From Kitasatospora phosalacinea (GTDB lineage Bacteria; Actinomycetota; Actinomycetes; Streptomycetales; Streptomycetaceae), in NCBI RefSeq assembly GCF_000717185.1, contig NZ_JNYE01000093.1, positions 1 through 64,000 of the forward strand: a stretch of 64,000 bases of DNA, written 5' to 3'. Below, one piece after another: positions 35,488-44,070 of the stretch; position 1 is the stretch's first letter; every line of letters begins with the position of its first letter. The notes under the pieces are model-generated. The model was not told the DNA's origin. It saw nothing but the letters and a program-made list of their open reading frames with translations, and searched no databases. The position numbers and the translations under genes are program-made.

Positions 35488-35552
35488 GCCCCCCATCCTC
35501 CCCCACCTCACGCCCACCGCCCAGGCTTCCCCGCCGCCCGGGCCGGGGGTGG

Positions 35553-36050
35553 TCAGGGGGTGCGGCCGGAGAGGGCGAGGGCCCAGGTGAGGCAGCCGAA
35601 GGCGGCGGCGGAGGCGAGGGTGCGGACGAGGTTCCAGCGGACCCAGACGTCCTCGAAGGCGGCGCGGACGGCGGCCGGGTCGGTGAGGGAGTCGGGGGAG
35701 CCCGCGGCGGCGAGCTTGTCGTTGAGCGGGACGTTGACCGCCCCGGTGACGACCAGCATCACGAGGTACAGGACCGCGGCGGCGGCGATCCACAGCAGGA
35801 CGGTGCGGTTGCCGCCGCGCCACTGGAGCAGGCCCGCGGCGACGATCAGCACGAGCGCGCCGAGGAAGCTGAGCATGAACCAGCCGTTCAGGATGGCCGT
35901 GTTGATGCGCTGCATGGTGTCGACGAACGCCCGGTCGCCGACCTGGGCCAGGCCCGGCATCACCGAGCAGGCGTAGGAGTAGAAGAGTCCGGCGCTGAGC
36001 CCGGCCAGCAGGACCGCCCCGACCAGCGTCGCCGTGCGGAGAACTGCCAT
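35553..36050 (-). CDS. DUF1772 / anthrone-oxygenase-like membrane protein
   Basis: 165 residues with four helices: ATLVGAVLLAGLSAGLFYSY, FMLSFLGALVLIVAAGLL, VLLWIAAAAVLYLVMLVV and LVRTLASAAAFGCLTWAL. The motif SVMPGL followed by FVDTMQRINTAILNGWFM is a DUF1772 signature; VNVPLND in the third loop is also typical. Function unknown in bacteria. The ATG at 36050 is preferred; an ATG at 36077 has GAGGG close upstream. It is divergent from the AraC gene, which probably controls it. Confidence 0.78.
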   Translation of the reverse strand: MAVLRTATLVGAVLLAGLSAGLFYSYACSVMPGLAQVGDRAFVDTMQRINTAILNGWFMLSFLGALVLIVAAGLLQWRGGNRTVLLWIAAAAVLYLVMLVVTGAVNVPLNDKLAAAGSPDSLTDPAAVRAAFEDVWVRWNLVRTLASAAAFGCLTWALALSGRTP

Positions 36051-36193
36051 GGCGGGAACCCCCGTTCGTGTCGTCATGCCCTCAATTCAACCGGCACCCC
36101 GGCTCAAGATCCATGGCCCGGAAGCTCGTTGGCATGCGCGAGCGTCCACCGTCCGCGCGGCCCCGGCCGCTCCGGCCGTCTACCCTGGCGGGC

Positions 36194-37144
36194 ATGGACG
36201 CGCTCACCGCCCTGCTGACCGGTCCCCGGGCCCACGGGGCGTTCCTGCTGCGGTCGGTGTTCGACCCGCCGTGGTCGCTGCGGATCGAGGACCGGGCGCC
36301 GCTGACGGTGCTGATGACGGTGCGCGGCGGCGGCTGGGTCGTCCCGGACGGCGCGGAGCCGGTGCCGCTGCGCCCCGGCGACCTGGTGATCGTCCGCGGC
36401 CCCGAGCCGTACACCGTCGCGGACCTGCCGCAGACCCCGCCGCAGGTGGTGGTCCACCCCGGGCAGGTGTCGACCACCGTCGACGGCGAGCGGATGTGCG
36501 AGGAGCTCGACCAGGGCGTCCGGACGTGGGGCACCGGCCCGGACGCGGCGACGGTGCTGATCAGCGGGACGTACCAGTTGCACGGCGAGGTCAGCGGACG
36601 GCTGCTGCGGGCCCTGCCGCCGGTGCTGCGCCTGGACGCCGCGGAGTGGGGCTCGCCGCTGGTGGCGCTGCTGGAGGCGGAGATCGGCCGGGACGAGCCG
36701 GGCCAGGACGCGGTGCTGGACCGGCTGCTGGACCTGCTGCTGATCTCCGCCCTGCGCTGCTGGTTCGCCCGCGCCGACGACCGCGCCCCCGCCTGGTACC
36801 GGGCCCACTCCGACCCGCTGGTCGGCCGCGCCCTGGGCCTGCTGCACGGCGATCCGGCCCGCGCCTGGACGGTGCACGACCTGGCCGCCGAGTGCGGGGT
36901 CTCCCGGGCCGCCCTGGCCCGGCGCTTCACCGACCTGGTCGGCGAACCCCCGATGGCCTACCTCACCGACTGGCGCCTCGCCCGGGCCGCCGACCTGCTC
37001 GCCGAACCCGACGCCACGCTGGCCGCCGTCGCCCGCCGGGTCGGCTACGGCAGCGGCTTCGCCCTCAGCGCCGCGTTCAAACGGGTCCGCGGCGTCAGCC
37101 CGCAGCAGTTCCGCGAACGGGCCGGAGCGGCGGTAGACGCCTGA
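36194..37144 (+). CDS. AraC-family regulator with cupin sensor domain
   Basis: 316 residues. The N-terminal cupin-like part (about 10-180) has LRPGDLVIVRGPEPYTVAD, typical of Cupin_6 AraC proteins. The C-terminal double HTH covers about 215-310: VHDLAAECGVSRAALARRF, then DATLAAVARRVGYGSGFALS and VRGVSPQQFRER. Start ATG at 36194; TACCCT a few bases upstream is a -10-like box, so the message may be nearly leaderless. Divergent from the DUF1772 gene. Ligand unknown. Confidence 0.85.
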   Translation: MDALTALLTGPRAHGAFLLRSVFDPPWSLRIEDRAPLTVLMTVRGGGWVVPDGAEPVPLRPGDLVIVRGPEPYTVADLPQTPPQVVVHPGQVSTTVDGERMCEELDQGVRTWGTGPDAATVLISGTYQLHGEVSGRLLRALPPVLRLDAAEWGSPLVALLEAEIGRDEPGQDAVLDRLLDLLLISALRCWFARADDRAPAWYRAHSDPLVGRALGLLHGDPARAWTVHDLAAECGVSRAALARRFTDLVGEPPMAYLTDWRLARAADLLAEPDATLAAVARRVGYGSGFALSAAFKRVRGVSPQQFRERAGAAVDA

Positions 37145-37407
37145 GTCCTGGCCGCAGCGAACCCCCCGACCGCGGCGGACCCCCCGCCTGCGGCGGCGGA
37201 CCTCCCGCCCGCGGCTTCGCCCTCACGCAGGTCCGGGGCGCCACCCCCGGCGGTTCCGCGCACGGCGGCGGACGCCCGGGACCCGACCGCGGCGAACGCC
37301 CCCGGCGACGGCGGAAACCTGCGCGGCCGCGCCCCCGGCGGCGGCCGGAAACCGGCGGAAACCCCGGCATACCGGGCGGGAAGCGCGTCCCGGCCAGGTC
37401 GTCCCTG

Positions 37408-37436
37408 TTGCCCCGGGGATTGCTCCTGCATAATCA
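37408..37436 (+). promoter_or_regulatory. Sigma-70-type promoter for the gene at 37471
   Basis: TTGCCC (37408-37413), 17 bp, TAATCA (37431-37436), followed by a GAGGAGG ribosome site. The rest of the gene-free stretch 37145-37470 is GC-rich with CGGCGG-type short repeats and nothing else I can name. Confidence 0.5.
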
Positions 37437-37470
37437 CCCCGTTCGATTCCGACCCGAGGAGGACCGGCCC

Positions 37471-39039
37471 ATGCCGGCAGAGCGCTGCCCCCGCTGCGGC
37501 ACCGCACGCACGGCCGGTAGCTGCGCGTGCAACGCCACCTCCCCGGTCGAGGACACCGCGGTCCTCCCCCACCTGGAGGGCCCGCCGCTGGTCCGCCCGT
37601 ACGTGGCCGGGGCGGCCGTGGTGGAGCCCGGCGACCCGGCGGGCGACCCGTTCGCCACCCGGGGCGGCCAGCCGCCGGTGCAGCCGCTCGCCCCGCAGCC
37701 CGCCGCGGTGGCGCCCGTCGCCGTGTCCCCGGTCGCCGTGCCGACGGCCGCCGCGCGACCGCCCGCGGTGCAGCCGATCACCGGCCCGCCCACCACCGCT
37801 GGTCCGCCGCCGCCGGGCCGGCCCCCGCACGTCCCGCAGGCCGCCAGCCCGTTCGGGCCGCCGCAGAACCTCCCGCCGCAGTCCGCCGCCCCGGCCCAGC
37901 CGCACCCGGACGCCGCCGCGACCCAGCTGCTGCCGCCCGTGCCCCCGCAGGACCTCCCGCCGCAGAACCTCCCCCCGCAGGACGGCGCCCCCAAGGGCGC
38001 CCCCGGCCGTTTCGTGCCGATCCCGCCCCCGGGGCAGCGGCCGGGCCAGGTGCCCGCCGCCGAGCAGACCATGCCGCTGACCCTGGGCCCGGTCGTCGCC
38101 CCGCCGCCGCCCTCCCCGATCGCGGCCTCGTACCCGCCCGTGACCGCCGGACCGCCCGTGACCGCGGGGCCGCCCGTGACCGCGGGGCCGCCCGGCGCCG
38201 GGGAGGTCGACGCGACCCAGCTGATCGACCTCGACGGCTACGACCCGGCCCACGACGCACCGTCCGACCGGCCCGCCCGGCCCGCCCGGCCCGGCGACCG
38301 GCCCCCGTACGAGGACGAGCAGTGGCCCGCGCCGCCCGGCCCCGACCTCGGCATGTTCACCTTCCGCGAGGACGACGCGGACGGTCCGGTCAGCCGGGCC
38401 GACCGGCGCGAGCGGCGTCGGCAGAGCGCCGACCGCCGTCGGCTGGTGATCGCGGGCGGTGCGGTCGGGGTGACCGCGCTGGGGGCGAGCCTGGCGATGC
38501 TGCTGTCCTCCTCCCCGGCGAAGGTCGACAACGCGCTGCCCGCGCCGACCGGCCCGGCGGTGTCCTCCCCGGCCGAGGTGTCGCCGGACCCGACCGGCCC
38601 GGCCCCGACCGCCGAGTCCTCCGCCCCGGCCGCGGAGAAGAGCCCGTCGCCGTCCCGCACCACGGCCCGTCCGACCCAGGCGGTGACCACCAAGGCCGCG
38701 GCCGCCCCGACCGGCGAGGCCCCGCCCGCCCCGAGCACCCCGGCCGCGCCGTCCACCCCTCCGGCGGCCGGCAAGGTGCTGAAGTTCGGGGACACCGGCC
38801 CGGAGGTGACGCAGATGCAGCAGGCGCTGATGGCGTACCGGTGCAACCGGATCGGGCCGCTGACCATGGACCGCACCCGCAACAACCAGCCGGGCTTCGG
38901 CGACTGGACGCGGCAGGTCCTGCAGGGCGTCCAGGAGGACCTGTTCGGCGAGGGCAAGCCGCGGCAGTACCAGGACGGCGTCTACGACGCGGCCACCCAG
39001 GCCGCACTGGCCCAGACCCCGCGGAGCCCGGACTGCTGA
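37471..39039 (+). CDS. Membrane protein with zinc ribbon and C-terminal peptidoglycan-binding-like domain
   Basis: 522 residues. The N-terminus has a Cys4 ribbon, CPRCGTARTAGSCAC. A long Pro/Gln/Ala-rich region follows, with PPVTAG in triplicate and DATQLIDLDGYDP. RRLVIAGGAVGVTALGASLA is a single membrane helix near residue 330. Outside come a Thr/Ser/Pro spacer and a final 85-residue domain, VLKFGDTGPEVTQMQQALMA then VYDAATQAALAQ, which matches PG_binding_1-like helical repeats. Expected to link cytoplasm and wall; partner unknown. The start is ATG with GAGGAGG. Confidence 0.75.
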   Translation: MPAERCPRCGTARTAGSCACNATSPVEDTAVLPHLEGPPLVRPYVAGAAVVEPGDPAGDPFATRGGQPPVQPLAPQPAAVAPVAVSPVAVPTAAARPPAVQPITGPPTTAGPPPPGRPPHVPQAASPFGPPQNLPPQSAAPAQPHPDAAATQLLPPVPPQDLPPQNLPPQDGAPKGAPGRFVPIPPPGQRPGQVPAAEQTMPLTLGPVVAPPPPSPIAASYPPVTAGPPVTAGPPVTAGPPGAGEVDATQLIDLDGYDPAHDAPSDRPARPARPGDRPPYEDEQWPAPPGPDLGMFTFREDDADGPVSRADRRERRRQSADRRRLVIAGGAVGVTALGASLAMLLSSSPAKVDNALPAPTGPAVSSPAEVSPDPTGPAPTAESSAPAAEKSPSPSRTTARPTQAVTTKAAAAPTGEAPPAPSTPAAPSTPPAAGKVLKFGDTGPEVTQMQQALMAYRCNRIGPLTMDRTRNNQPGFGDWTRQVLQGVQEDLFGEGKPRQYQDGVYDAATQAALAQTPRSPDC

Positions 39040-39059
39040 CGGCCCCACCAGCCGGCCCC

Positions 39060-39097
39060 GACCGGCCCGGGCCGGTCCGCCGGTCCGGCCCGGACCG
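39060..39097. terminator. Palindromes between convergent genes (probable terminator)
   Basis: GACCGGCCCGGGCCGGTC (39060-39077) is a perfect 18-bp palindrome, and CGGTCCG-GCC-CGGACCG (39081-39097) is a small hairpin. Both lie between the convergent stops at 39039 and 39152. Confidence 0.45.
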
Positions 39098-39151
39098 CTG
39101 ACGGCCCCGCCCCGGCACGCCGGTCCGACCGGCCGGACCGCCCGCGCCGCG

Positions 39152-39739
39152 TCAGCCGGTGAGCGCCTTGAACAGGCTCCACCCCGCCAGCGCGACCATC
39201 ACCAGCGCGGCGACCCGCACGACGACCTTCATCGGCACGTGCCGGAGCAGCTTCTGCCCGCCGACGATCGCGAGCCCGCTGACCGCGCACAGCGCGAGCC
39301 AGGCGCCGAGGCCGACGGCCAGCGGCTCACCGTACTTGGCGGCGAGATTGGCGGTCATGATCTGGGTGAGGTCGCCGAACTCGGCGACCGCGACGACCGC
39401 GAAGCTCGTCCCGGCGACCTTCCAGAAGGAGTCGTCCGCGGGTTCCCGGCCCTCGGCGCCGTCGTCCTCGTCCTCCTGGTGCCACAGCAGCATGGCCGCG
39501 CCGCCCAGGAAGAGCAGGCCGGTGATGCCCTCGACCCAGCGCTGCGGCAGCAGGGCGAGCAGGCTGCCCGCGGCCAGGGCGAGGCCGACCTGGAGGGCGA
39601 ACGCGGCGGCGGTGCCCGCGAAGACGTAGCCCGCGCGGTACTTGGTGCCGAGGACCAGGCTGGCCAGGGCGGTCTTGTCGGGGAGTTCGGCGAGGAAGAC
39701 GACGCCGAACGTCAGCGCGGCGACGGACAGGCTGTGCAT
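39152..39739 (-). CDS. TMEM165/GDT1-family cation transporter
   Basis: 195 residues arranged as two homologous three-helix halves. The signature E-x-G-D-K/R-T/S appears as AELPDKTALA in the first half and AEFGDLTQI in the second, so the first has Pro for Gly, as in several actinobacterial members. Family members export Mn2+ or exchange Ca2+ for protons; here manganese homeostasis is the best guess. The acidic loop EDEDDGAEG is typical. Start ATG at 39739 with GGAGGG about 12 bases upstream. The upstream mannosyltransferase frame runs through most of this gene in another frame. Confidence 0.85.
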   Translation of the reverse strand: MHSLSVAALTFGVVFLAELPDKTALASLVLGTKYRAGYVFAGTAAAFALQVGLALAAGSLLALLPQRWVEGITGLLFLGGAAMLLWHQEDEDDGAEGREPADDSFWKVAGTSFAVVAVAEFGDLTQIMTANLAAKYGEPLAVGLGAWLALCAVSGLAIVGGQKLLRHVPMKVVVRVAALVMVALAGWSLFKALTG

Positions 39740-41273
39740 CGGTGGTGGGGTCCCTCCGTCTCGGGGCCGCCCGGCCCGGCGGCACTGGTGCGCGGCCACG
39801 GCACCGCGGCCGCAGGTTCCCCCACCCCCGGACCCCCGGGCGCCCGGCCCCGGCCGCGCCCCAGCGCCGCCGGCTCGGCGTGCTGCCGGCCGGGCCGAGC
39901 ATCGCGCCGAGCATCTGGGCGACGGCCAGGCACAGGAACGGCACCAGCACGACCATGTAGAAGGAGAAGACGGTGCGCTGCTGGTACTGGAACCAGGGCA
40001 GGTAGACCGCGACGACGGCGGCGAGGATCGCGCCGGAGCGCCAGTCCCGCCGGAAGAACCAGCGGTAGAGCGCGTACGCGAGCGCGAAGCAGGCGGCCCA
40101 CCACAGGACGGGGGTGCCGAGGGCGAGGATCTGGCTGGCGCAACCGTCGGGGGCGGTGCAGCCCTTCTCGCCGGTCTTCAGCTGCTCCCAGTACATGGAG
40201 ACGGGGCGGCCCTGGACCAGCCAGCTCCACGGGTTGGACTGGTAGGTGTGCGGGGAGGTCAGGGTGGTGTTGAAGTGCCAGATCTCGGAGTGGTAGTGCC
40301 ACAGGCTGCGCAGCGGCGCGGGCACCCAGCCGAAGGCCCCGCCCCGCCCGTCCGCCCAGTGCCGGTCGTAGCCGCCGTCGGTGGCCAGCCAGCCCGTCCA
40401 GGACAGCAGGTAGGCGGCCAGCGCGGCGACGGGCATCGACAGCGCGGCGGGCCACAGGTCGCGCCGGAGCATCGAGCGCCAGGGCCGGTGCGCTCCGGCG
40501 GCGCGGCGCCCGGCCTGGTCCCAGAGCAGGACGAGGACGGTGAAGACGGCGAGGACGGGCGCGCCGGTCCACTTGACGGCGCAGGCGGCGCCGAGCAGGA
40601 CGCCCGCGGCGAGCCGCCAGGGGCGCAGGCCCAGGCGGGCCTCGTCGGCGGCCCGGCCGCCCTCGGCGCGGGCGGCGCGCAGCAGGTCGCGGGTGCGGTC
40701 GCGGTCGACGAGCAGGGCGCCGAACGCGGCGAGCACCAGGAAGGCGGAGACGCCGTCGAGCAGGCCGACCCGGCTCATCACGAACTGCAGGCCGTCGACG
40801 GCCATCAGCAGTCCGGCGGTGCAGCCGATCAGGGTGGAGCGGAACAGGCGGCGGCCGATCCGGGCGACCATCAGCACGCTGAGGGTGCCGAGCAGGGCGA
40901 CGGCGATCCGCCAGCCGAAGGGGTGCAGGCCCCAGAAGTGGGTGCCGAGGCCGATGACCCACTTGCCGAGCGGCGGGTGGGCGATGAACGCGGCGGCGTG
41001 GCTGAGCGGGATCACCTGCGGGTCGCCGAGGATCAGCTGGTTGGCGTTGTCCGGCCAGGCCGACTCGTAGCCCTGCTGCCACAGGGACCAGCCGTCCTTG
41101 GGGTAGTACGTCTCGTCGAAGACGAAGGCGTGCGGGTGGCCGAGGTTCCACAGCCGCAGCACCCCGGCGAACACGGCCACCGCCAGCGGGCCCCACCACC
41201 GGTACCTGTCCTTCGCCGGTGCGGCGTGCACCGTCTCCCGTTCCTGCCGCCGCTCCGCTACCGCCAGCGCCAT
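39327..41273 (-). CDS. pmt: Protein O-mannosyltransferase (GT39), 3' end lost by deletion
   Basis: Polyprenyl-phosphate-mannose:protein mannosyltransferase, a multi-helix membrane enzyme acting on exported proteins. The N-terminal part is intact: FVFDETYYPKDGWSL carries the catalytic Asp-Glu, followed by HPPLGKWVIGLG and the PMT_4TMC-like end WLVQGRPVSMYWEQ. After RRRWGAAGAG (about base 39848) the sequence turns into Arg/Pro-rich nonsense and reads on in a wrong frame through the GDT1 gene to 39327. The normal last helix and tail (about 30-50 residues) are gone. So about 475 native residues carry a 170-residue foreign tail. Start ATG at 41273 behind GGGGAGGA. Activity is doubtful. Confidence 0.75.
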   Translation of the reverse strand: MALAVAERRQERETVHAAPAKDRYRWWGPLAVAVFAGVLRLWNLGHPHAFVFDETYYPKDGWSLWQQGYESAWPDNANQLILGDPQVIPLSHAAAFIAHPPLGKWVIGLGTHFWGLHPFGWRIAVALLGTLSVLMVARIGRRLFRSTLIGCTAGLLMAVDGLQFVMSRVGLLDGVSAFLVLAAFGALLVDRDRTRDLLRAARAEGGRAADEARLGLRPWRLAAGVLLGAACAVKWTGAPVLAVFTVLVLLWDQAGRRAAGAHRPWRSMLRRDLWPAALSMPVAALAAYLLSWTGWLATDGGYDRHWADGRGGAFGWVPAPLRSLWHYHSEIWHFNTTLTSPHTYQSNPWSWLVQGRPVSMYWEQLKTGEKGCTAPDGCASQILALGTPVLWWAACFALAYALYRWFFRRDWRSGAILAAVVAVYLPWFQYQQRTVFSFYMVVLVPFLCLAVAQMLGAMLGPAGSTPSRRRWGAAGAGRPGVRGWGNLRPRCRGRAPVPPGRAAPRRRDPTTDAQPVRRRADVRRRLPRRTPRQDRPGQPGPRHQVPRGLRLRGHRRRVRPPGRPRPGRGQPARPAAAALGRGHHRPALPGRRGHAAVAPGGRGRRRRGPGTRGRLLLEGRRDELRGRRGRRVRRPHPDHDRQSRRQVR

Positions 41274-41404
41274 GTCCTCCCCGTTCGACCGCAGTTGACG
41301 ACTTGTCCGCAATGTCCGCATCCTAGCCTGCGGCCGCGCGCGCTCGCGGGTGCCGGTCCAGGGTGCCCGGAGCATTCTCCCCCGCGCGCCCTCCGCCGCT
41401 ACGG

Positions 41405-41435
41405 TTGACCCTCGACCAGGTCGAGGGACCAGGGT
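41405..41435 (+). promoter_or_regulatory. MerR-type promoter with 19-bp spacer and operator dyad
   Basis: TTGACC (41405-41410), 19 bp, CAGGGT (41430-41435). The over-long spacer holds the dyad CCCTCGACC-A-GGTCGAGGG (41409-41427), perfect in 9-bp arms. This is the layout that MerR proteins untwist. The start of transcription would fall near 41442, so a leaderless GTG at 41443 is possible. Confidence 0.8.
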
Positions 41436-41454
41436 CGGACCCGTGGAGAGCACC

Positions 41455-42456
41455 ATGCGCAGCATCGGCGAGATGGCCCGGGCCAGTGGCCTGAGCCCCG
41501 GCACCCTGCGGTTCTACGACGGCGCGGGCGTCTTCGTCCCGGCCGAGGTGGACCGGCACACCGGGTACCGCTGGTACGCGGACGAGCAGCTGCCGGACGC
41601 CCGGCTGCTGGCCCGGCTGCGCCGGGTCGGGATGCCGCTGGCCGGGATCACCCGGGTGCTGACCGGCTCCCCGGCCGAGGCCCGGGCCGAGCTGGACGCG
41701 CACCTGCGCCGCCTGGAGGACGGGCTGACCGACGCCCGCCGGGAGCTCTCCACGGTCCGCGCCCTACTCGACTCCCGGGAGTTCCCCGTGCCGTCCACCC
41801 GCCTGACCGTCCCCGCCCCCGCCCTGGCCGCCGCCCTGGACGCGGTGCGCTTCGCCGCCCCGGCGGACGCCGCGCTGCCCGCCGTCGCCGGGATCTTCCT
41901 GGACGCCGAGGACGGCGTCCTGCACCTGGTCGCCACCGACCGCTACCGCCTGGCGGTCGCCGACTGCCCGGCCGACCTCGACGGGCCGCCCGTCTCCGCC
42001 CTCCTCCCGACCGCCCTGGCGGACGCCGCCCGGGCCCTGCTCGGCGACGCGGAGGAGGCCGAACTCACGCTCGACGGCGGCCAGTTCACCATCCGCGCGG
42101 CCGGGCGCGCCCTCTCCGGCGAACGCGCCGAGGCGGACTTCCCGGACTACCGCCGCCTGCTGCGCCTGGAGCCCACCCACCGCATCACCCTGACCGCCGC
42201 CCAGCTGCGCGCCCTGCCCGAGGACACCGACGCCGACACCCCCACCGCCACCCTGACCGCGACCCCCGCCGACGCCCTCCCCGACGCCCCGGCCCCCGAC
42301 GGCCTGCTGGTCCACGTCAACCGCGACTTCCTCCTCCAGGCCGCGGGCACCGCCGAACAGCTCGTCCTCGAACTCGGCGGCCCGATCGGCCCGCTGGCCA
42401 TCCGCTTCCCCGCCCGCACGGACACCTTCTCCCTGCTGATGCCGATCGCCCGCTGA
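41455..42456 (+). CDS. MerR-family regulator fused to DnaN (sliding-clamp)-like domains
   Basis: 333 residues from this ATG. The MerR HTH (1-70) reads MRSIGEMARASGLSPGTLRF, then YDGAGVFVPAEVD and GYRWYADEQL. A coiled helix (about 75-105) follows. From about residue 120 the sequence matches clamp domain II: DAALPAVAGIFLDAEDGVLH, LVATDRYRLAVADC, ALSGERAEADFPDYRRLL. Domain III is a shortened VHVNRDFLLQAAG to FSLLMPIAR, ending like DnaN (MPVR). The clamp part may be a ligand pocket or a dimer surface rather than a true clamp. Likely autoregulated through the promoter just upstream. A leaderless GTG at 41443 would add four residues. Confidence 0.82.
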   Translation: MRSIGEMARASGLSPGTLRFYDGAGVFVPAEVDRHTGYRWYADEQLPDARLLARLRRVGMPLAGITRVLTGSPAEARAELDAHLRRLEDGLTDARRELSTVRALLDSREFPVPSTRLTVPAPALAAALDAVRFAAPADAALPAVAGIFLDAEDGVLHLVATDRYRLAVADCPADLDGPPVSALLPTALADAARALLGDAEEAELTLDGGQFTIRAAGRALSGERAEADFPDYRRLLRLEPTHRITLTAAQLRALPEDTDADTPTATLTATPADALPDAPAPDGLLVHVNRDFLLQAAGTAEQLVLELGGPIGPLAIRFPARTDTFSLLMPIAR

Positions 42457-42628
42457 CCGCTCCCCGGGCCCCGTCAGGGGCTCGGGGAACGGCGAGTCCG
42501 AGCTGCTGGCGGCCGGAGCCCGTCGATGCGTCCGTGCTGCTTCGGGCCGCCTGAACAGAACCCGCAGCCACCGCACGCACCGGCAGTGCACCGCCGGCAG
42601 CCCCGGGCCCGCCGCTCCCCGGGCCCCT
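42457..42628 (+). repeat. Dispersed intergenic repeat, copy C (longest)
   Basis: It starts directly after the MerR stop with the hairpin CCCCGGGCCCC-GTCA-GGGGCTCGGGG, runs through GAGCTGCTGGCGGCCGGAGC and the 29-base block identical to copy B (42554-42582), and ends GGGCCCGCCGCTCCCCGGGC. It fills the whole gap between two convergent genes, so its end hairpins may terminate both. Confidence 0.7.
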
Positions 42629-42643
42629 GAAGCTCACGTCGTC

Positions 42644-43930
42644 CTACGCCGCCGTCTGCAGCTCCCGCGCCGTCCGCGGCTCGCGCTGCGGGACGGCCAG
42701 CACCCGGACGTTGTCCTGCGCGGGCGTGAGGTGCTCGCGCAGGCGGACGGCGAGGGCGACGATCAGCAGCGTGCACAGCGCCATCGCGGCGAGGTACAGC
42801 GGCCACGTCCCGGAGCCGACCAGGAGCACGCCGACGGCGGGGCCGACGGCGACCGCGATCTGCTTCACCAGTGCGTACCCGGCGTTGTAGGTGCCGAGCA
42901 GCCGGGTGGGGGCGAGGTCGGCGACGATCGGGCCCATGGTGGGGGCGAGCAGCGACTCGCCGACGCCGAACAGGGCGTAGACGGCGACGATCGCGGCCGT
43001 CGCGGCCGCCTCCTCGGTGCGGACCAGCCCGGCGACCGCGGCGGTGCCCCAGGCGGCCAGCCAGACCGCTCCGGCGGCGGCCATCGCGGTGGTGCGGCGG
43101 CGGCGCTCGGTGATCCGGACGACGAACATCTGCAGCAGCACGATGGTCAGCGCGTTGGCGCCGATGGCCAGGCCGAGGGTGGAGGGCGGGGTGCCGACGG
43201 TGTCGGTGGCGAACGCGGCGACGCCGGACTCGAACTGGCCGTAGCAGGTGAAGAAGATCAGCCCGGCGAGCACGCACAGCCGCAGCATCGCCTTGTCGGC
43301 GACCATCGCCCGCAGTCCGCCGCCGTTCTCCGCCGCGCCCCCGGCCGGGGCCGGTTCGACGGCCGCCGGGGGCATCTTCGCGGTGCCGGTGACGGCGGCC
43401 AGGCCGAGGAAGGCCAGGGCCTCGATGGTGAAGAGCCTGGTCAGGCTGGCCGGGTCGGAGGTGTCGACGACCTGGCCGCCGACCAGGGCGCCGATGCCCA
43501 TGCCGAGGTTGACCAGGGTGAACTGGAGCGCGAAGGCGCGGGAGCGCTCGGTGCGTCCGGTGCAGCGGACGATCATCGTGGCGAGCGCGGGCTGGCAGGT
43601 GGTGACGCCCGCGCCGAACAGGAAGGAGGAGAGCAGCAGCGCAGTGGTGCCGGTGGCCTGCCCGAAGGCGAACGCGCCGACCGCGGCGATCGCGGTGCCG
43701 GCCAGCAGCACCGGCCTGGGCCCGTACCGGTCGATGCCGCGGCCGGTGAACGGCAGCACGGCCAGCGCGGCGAGCGCGAACACGGTGAACACCGCGCCCG
43801 CGGCCGCGGCGCCGAGGCCCCGCACCTGGTCCACGTACACGAACATGTACGGCAGGGTGAAACCGCTGCCGAACGCGCTGATCGCGTTGCCGATCTGGAC
43901 GCGACGCAGTCGGCCGCCCCACTCCTTCAC
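42644..43930 (-). CDS. MFS transporter (12 helices)
   Basis: 428 residues with a full 12-helix pattern. Motif A in loop 2-3 is GRGIDRYGPRPVLLAGT, and the central loop is Ala/Pro/Glu-rich. The N-terminus (RRVQIGNAISAFGSGFTLPY) and AALATMIVRCTGRTERSRAF resemble MdtG/YfcJ-like sugar or drug exporters; substrate unknown. GTG start at 43930 with GAGGGG. Divergent from a marR gene with two palindromic sites between, so regulated efflux is likely. Confidence 0.82.
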   Translation of the reverse strand: MKEWGGRLRRVQIGNAISAFGSGFTLPYMFVYVDQVRGLGAAAAGAVFTVFALAALAVLPFTGRGIDRYGPRPVLLAGTAIAAVGAFAFGQATGTTALLLSSFLFGAGVTTCQPALATMIVRCTGRTERSRAFALQFTLVNLGMGIGALVGGQVVDTSDPASLTRLFTIEALAFLGLAAVTGTAKMPPAAVEPAPAGGAAENGGGLRAMVADKAMLRLCVLAGLIFFTCYGQFESGVAAFATDTVGTPPSTLGLAIGANALTIVLLQMFVVRITERRRRTTAMAAAGAVWLAAWGTAAVAGLVRTEEAAATAAIVAVYALFGVGESLLAPTMGPIVADLAPTRLLGTYNAGYALVKQIAVAVGPAVGVLLVGSGTWPLYLAAMALCTLLIVALAVRLREHLTPAQDNVRVLAVPQREPRTARELQTAA

Positions 43931-43984
43931 TGCACACCCCTCTTCACCTGCGGCGGACCGAATCCCCGGCCCGGCCTTTACTCC

Positions 43985-44040
43985 GTAAGATTTCAGACCT
44001 AAAGTCTTACCATCCGAACCTTAAGGCGTCAAAGGCTTAA
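43985..44040. promoter_or_regulatory. Two inverted repeats in the MFS-marR divergent promoter
   Basis: GTAAGA (43985-43990) pairs with TCTTAC (44005-44010), and TTAAG (44021-44025) pairs with CTTAA (44036-44040). The second reads TTAAGGCGTCAAAGGCTTAA, a typical MarR operator form. The region is AT-rich and also carries the promoters of both genes. Confidence 0.6.
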
Positions 44041-44070
44041 CGGCTGCACCCTGCGTGGGAGGATGAGCAC

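Noticed and set aside
39740..39880. Possible yybP-ykoY manganese riboswitch before the GDT1 gene
   Set aside because: I could not find the conserved core in order. The region is also the deletion junction with pmt.
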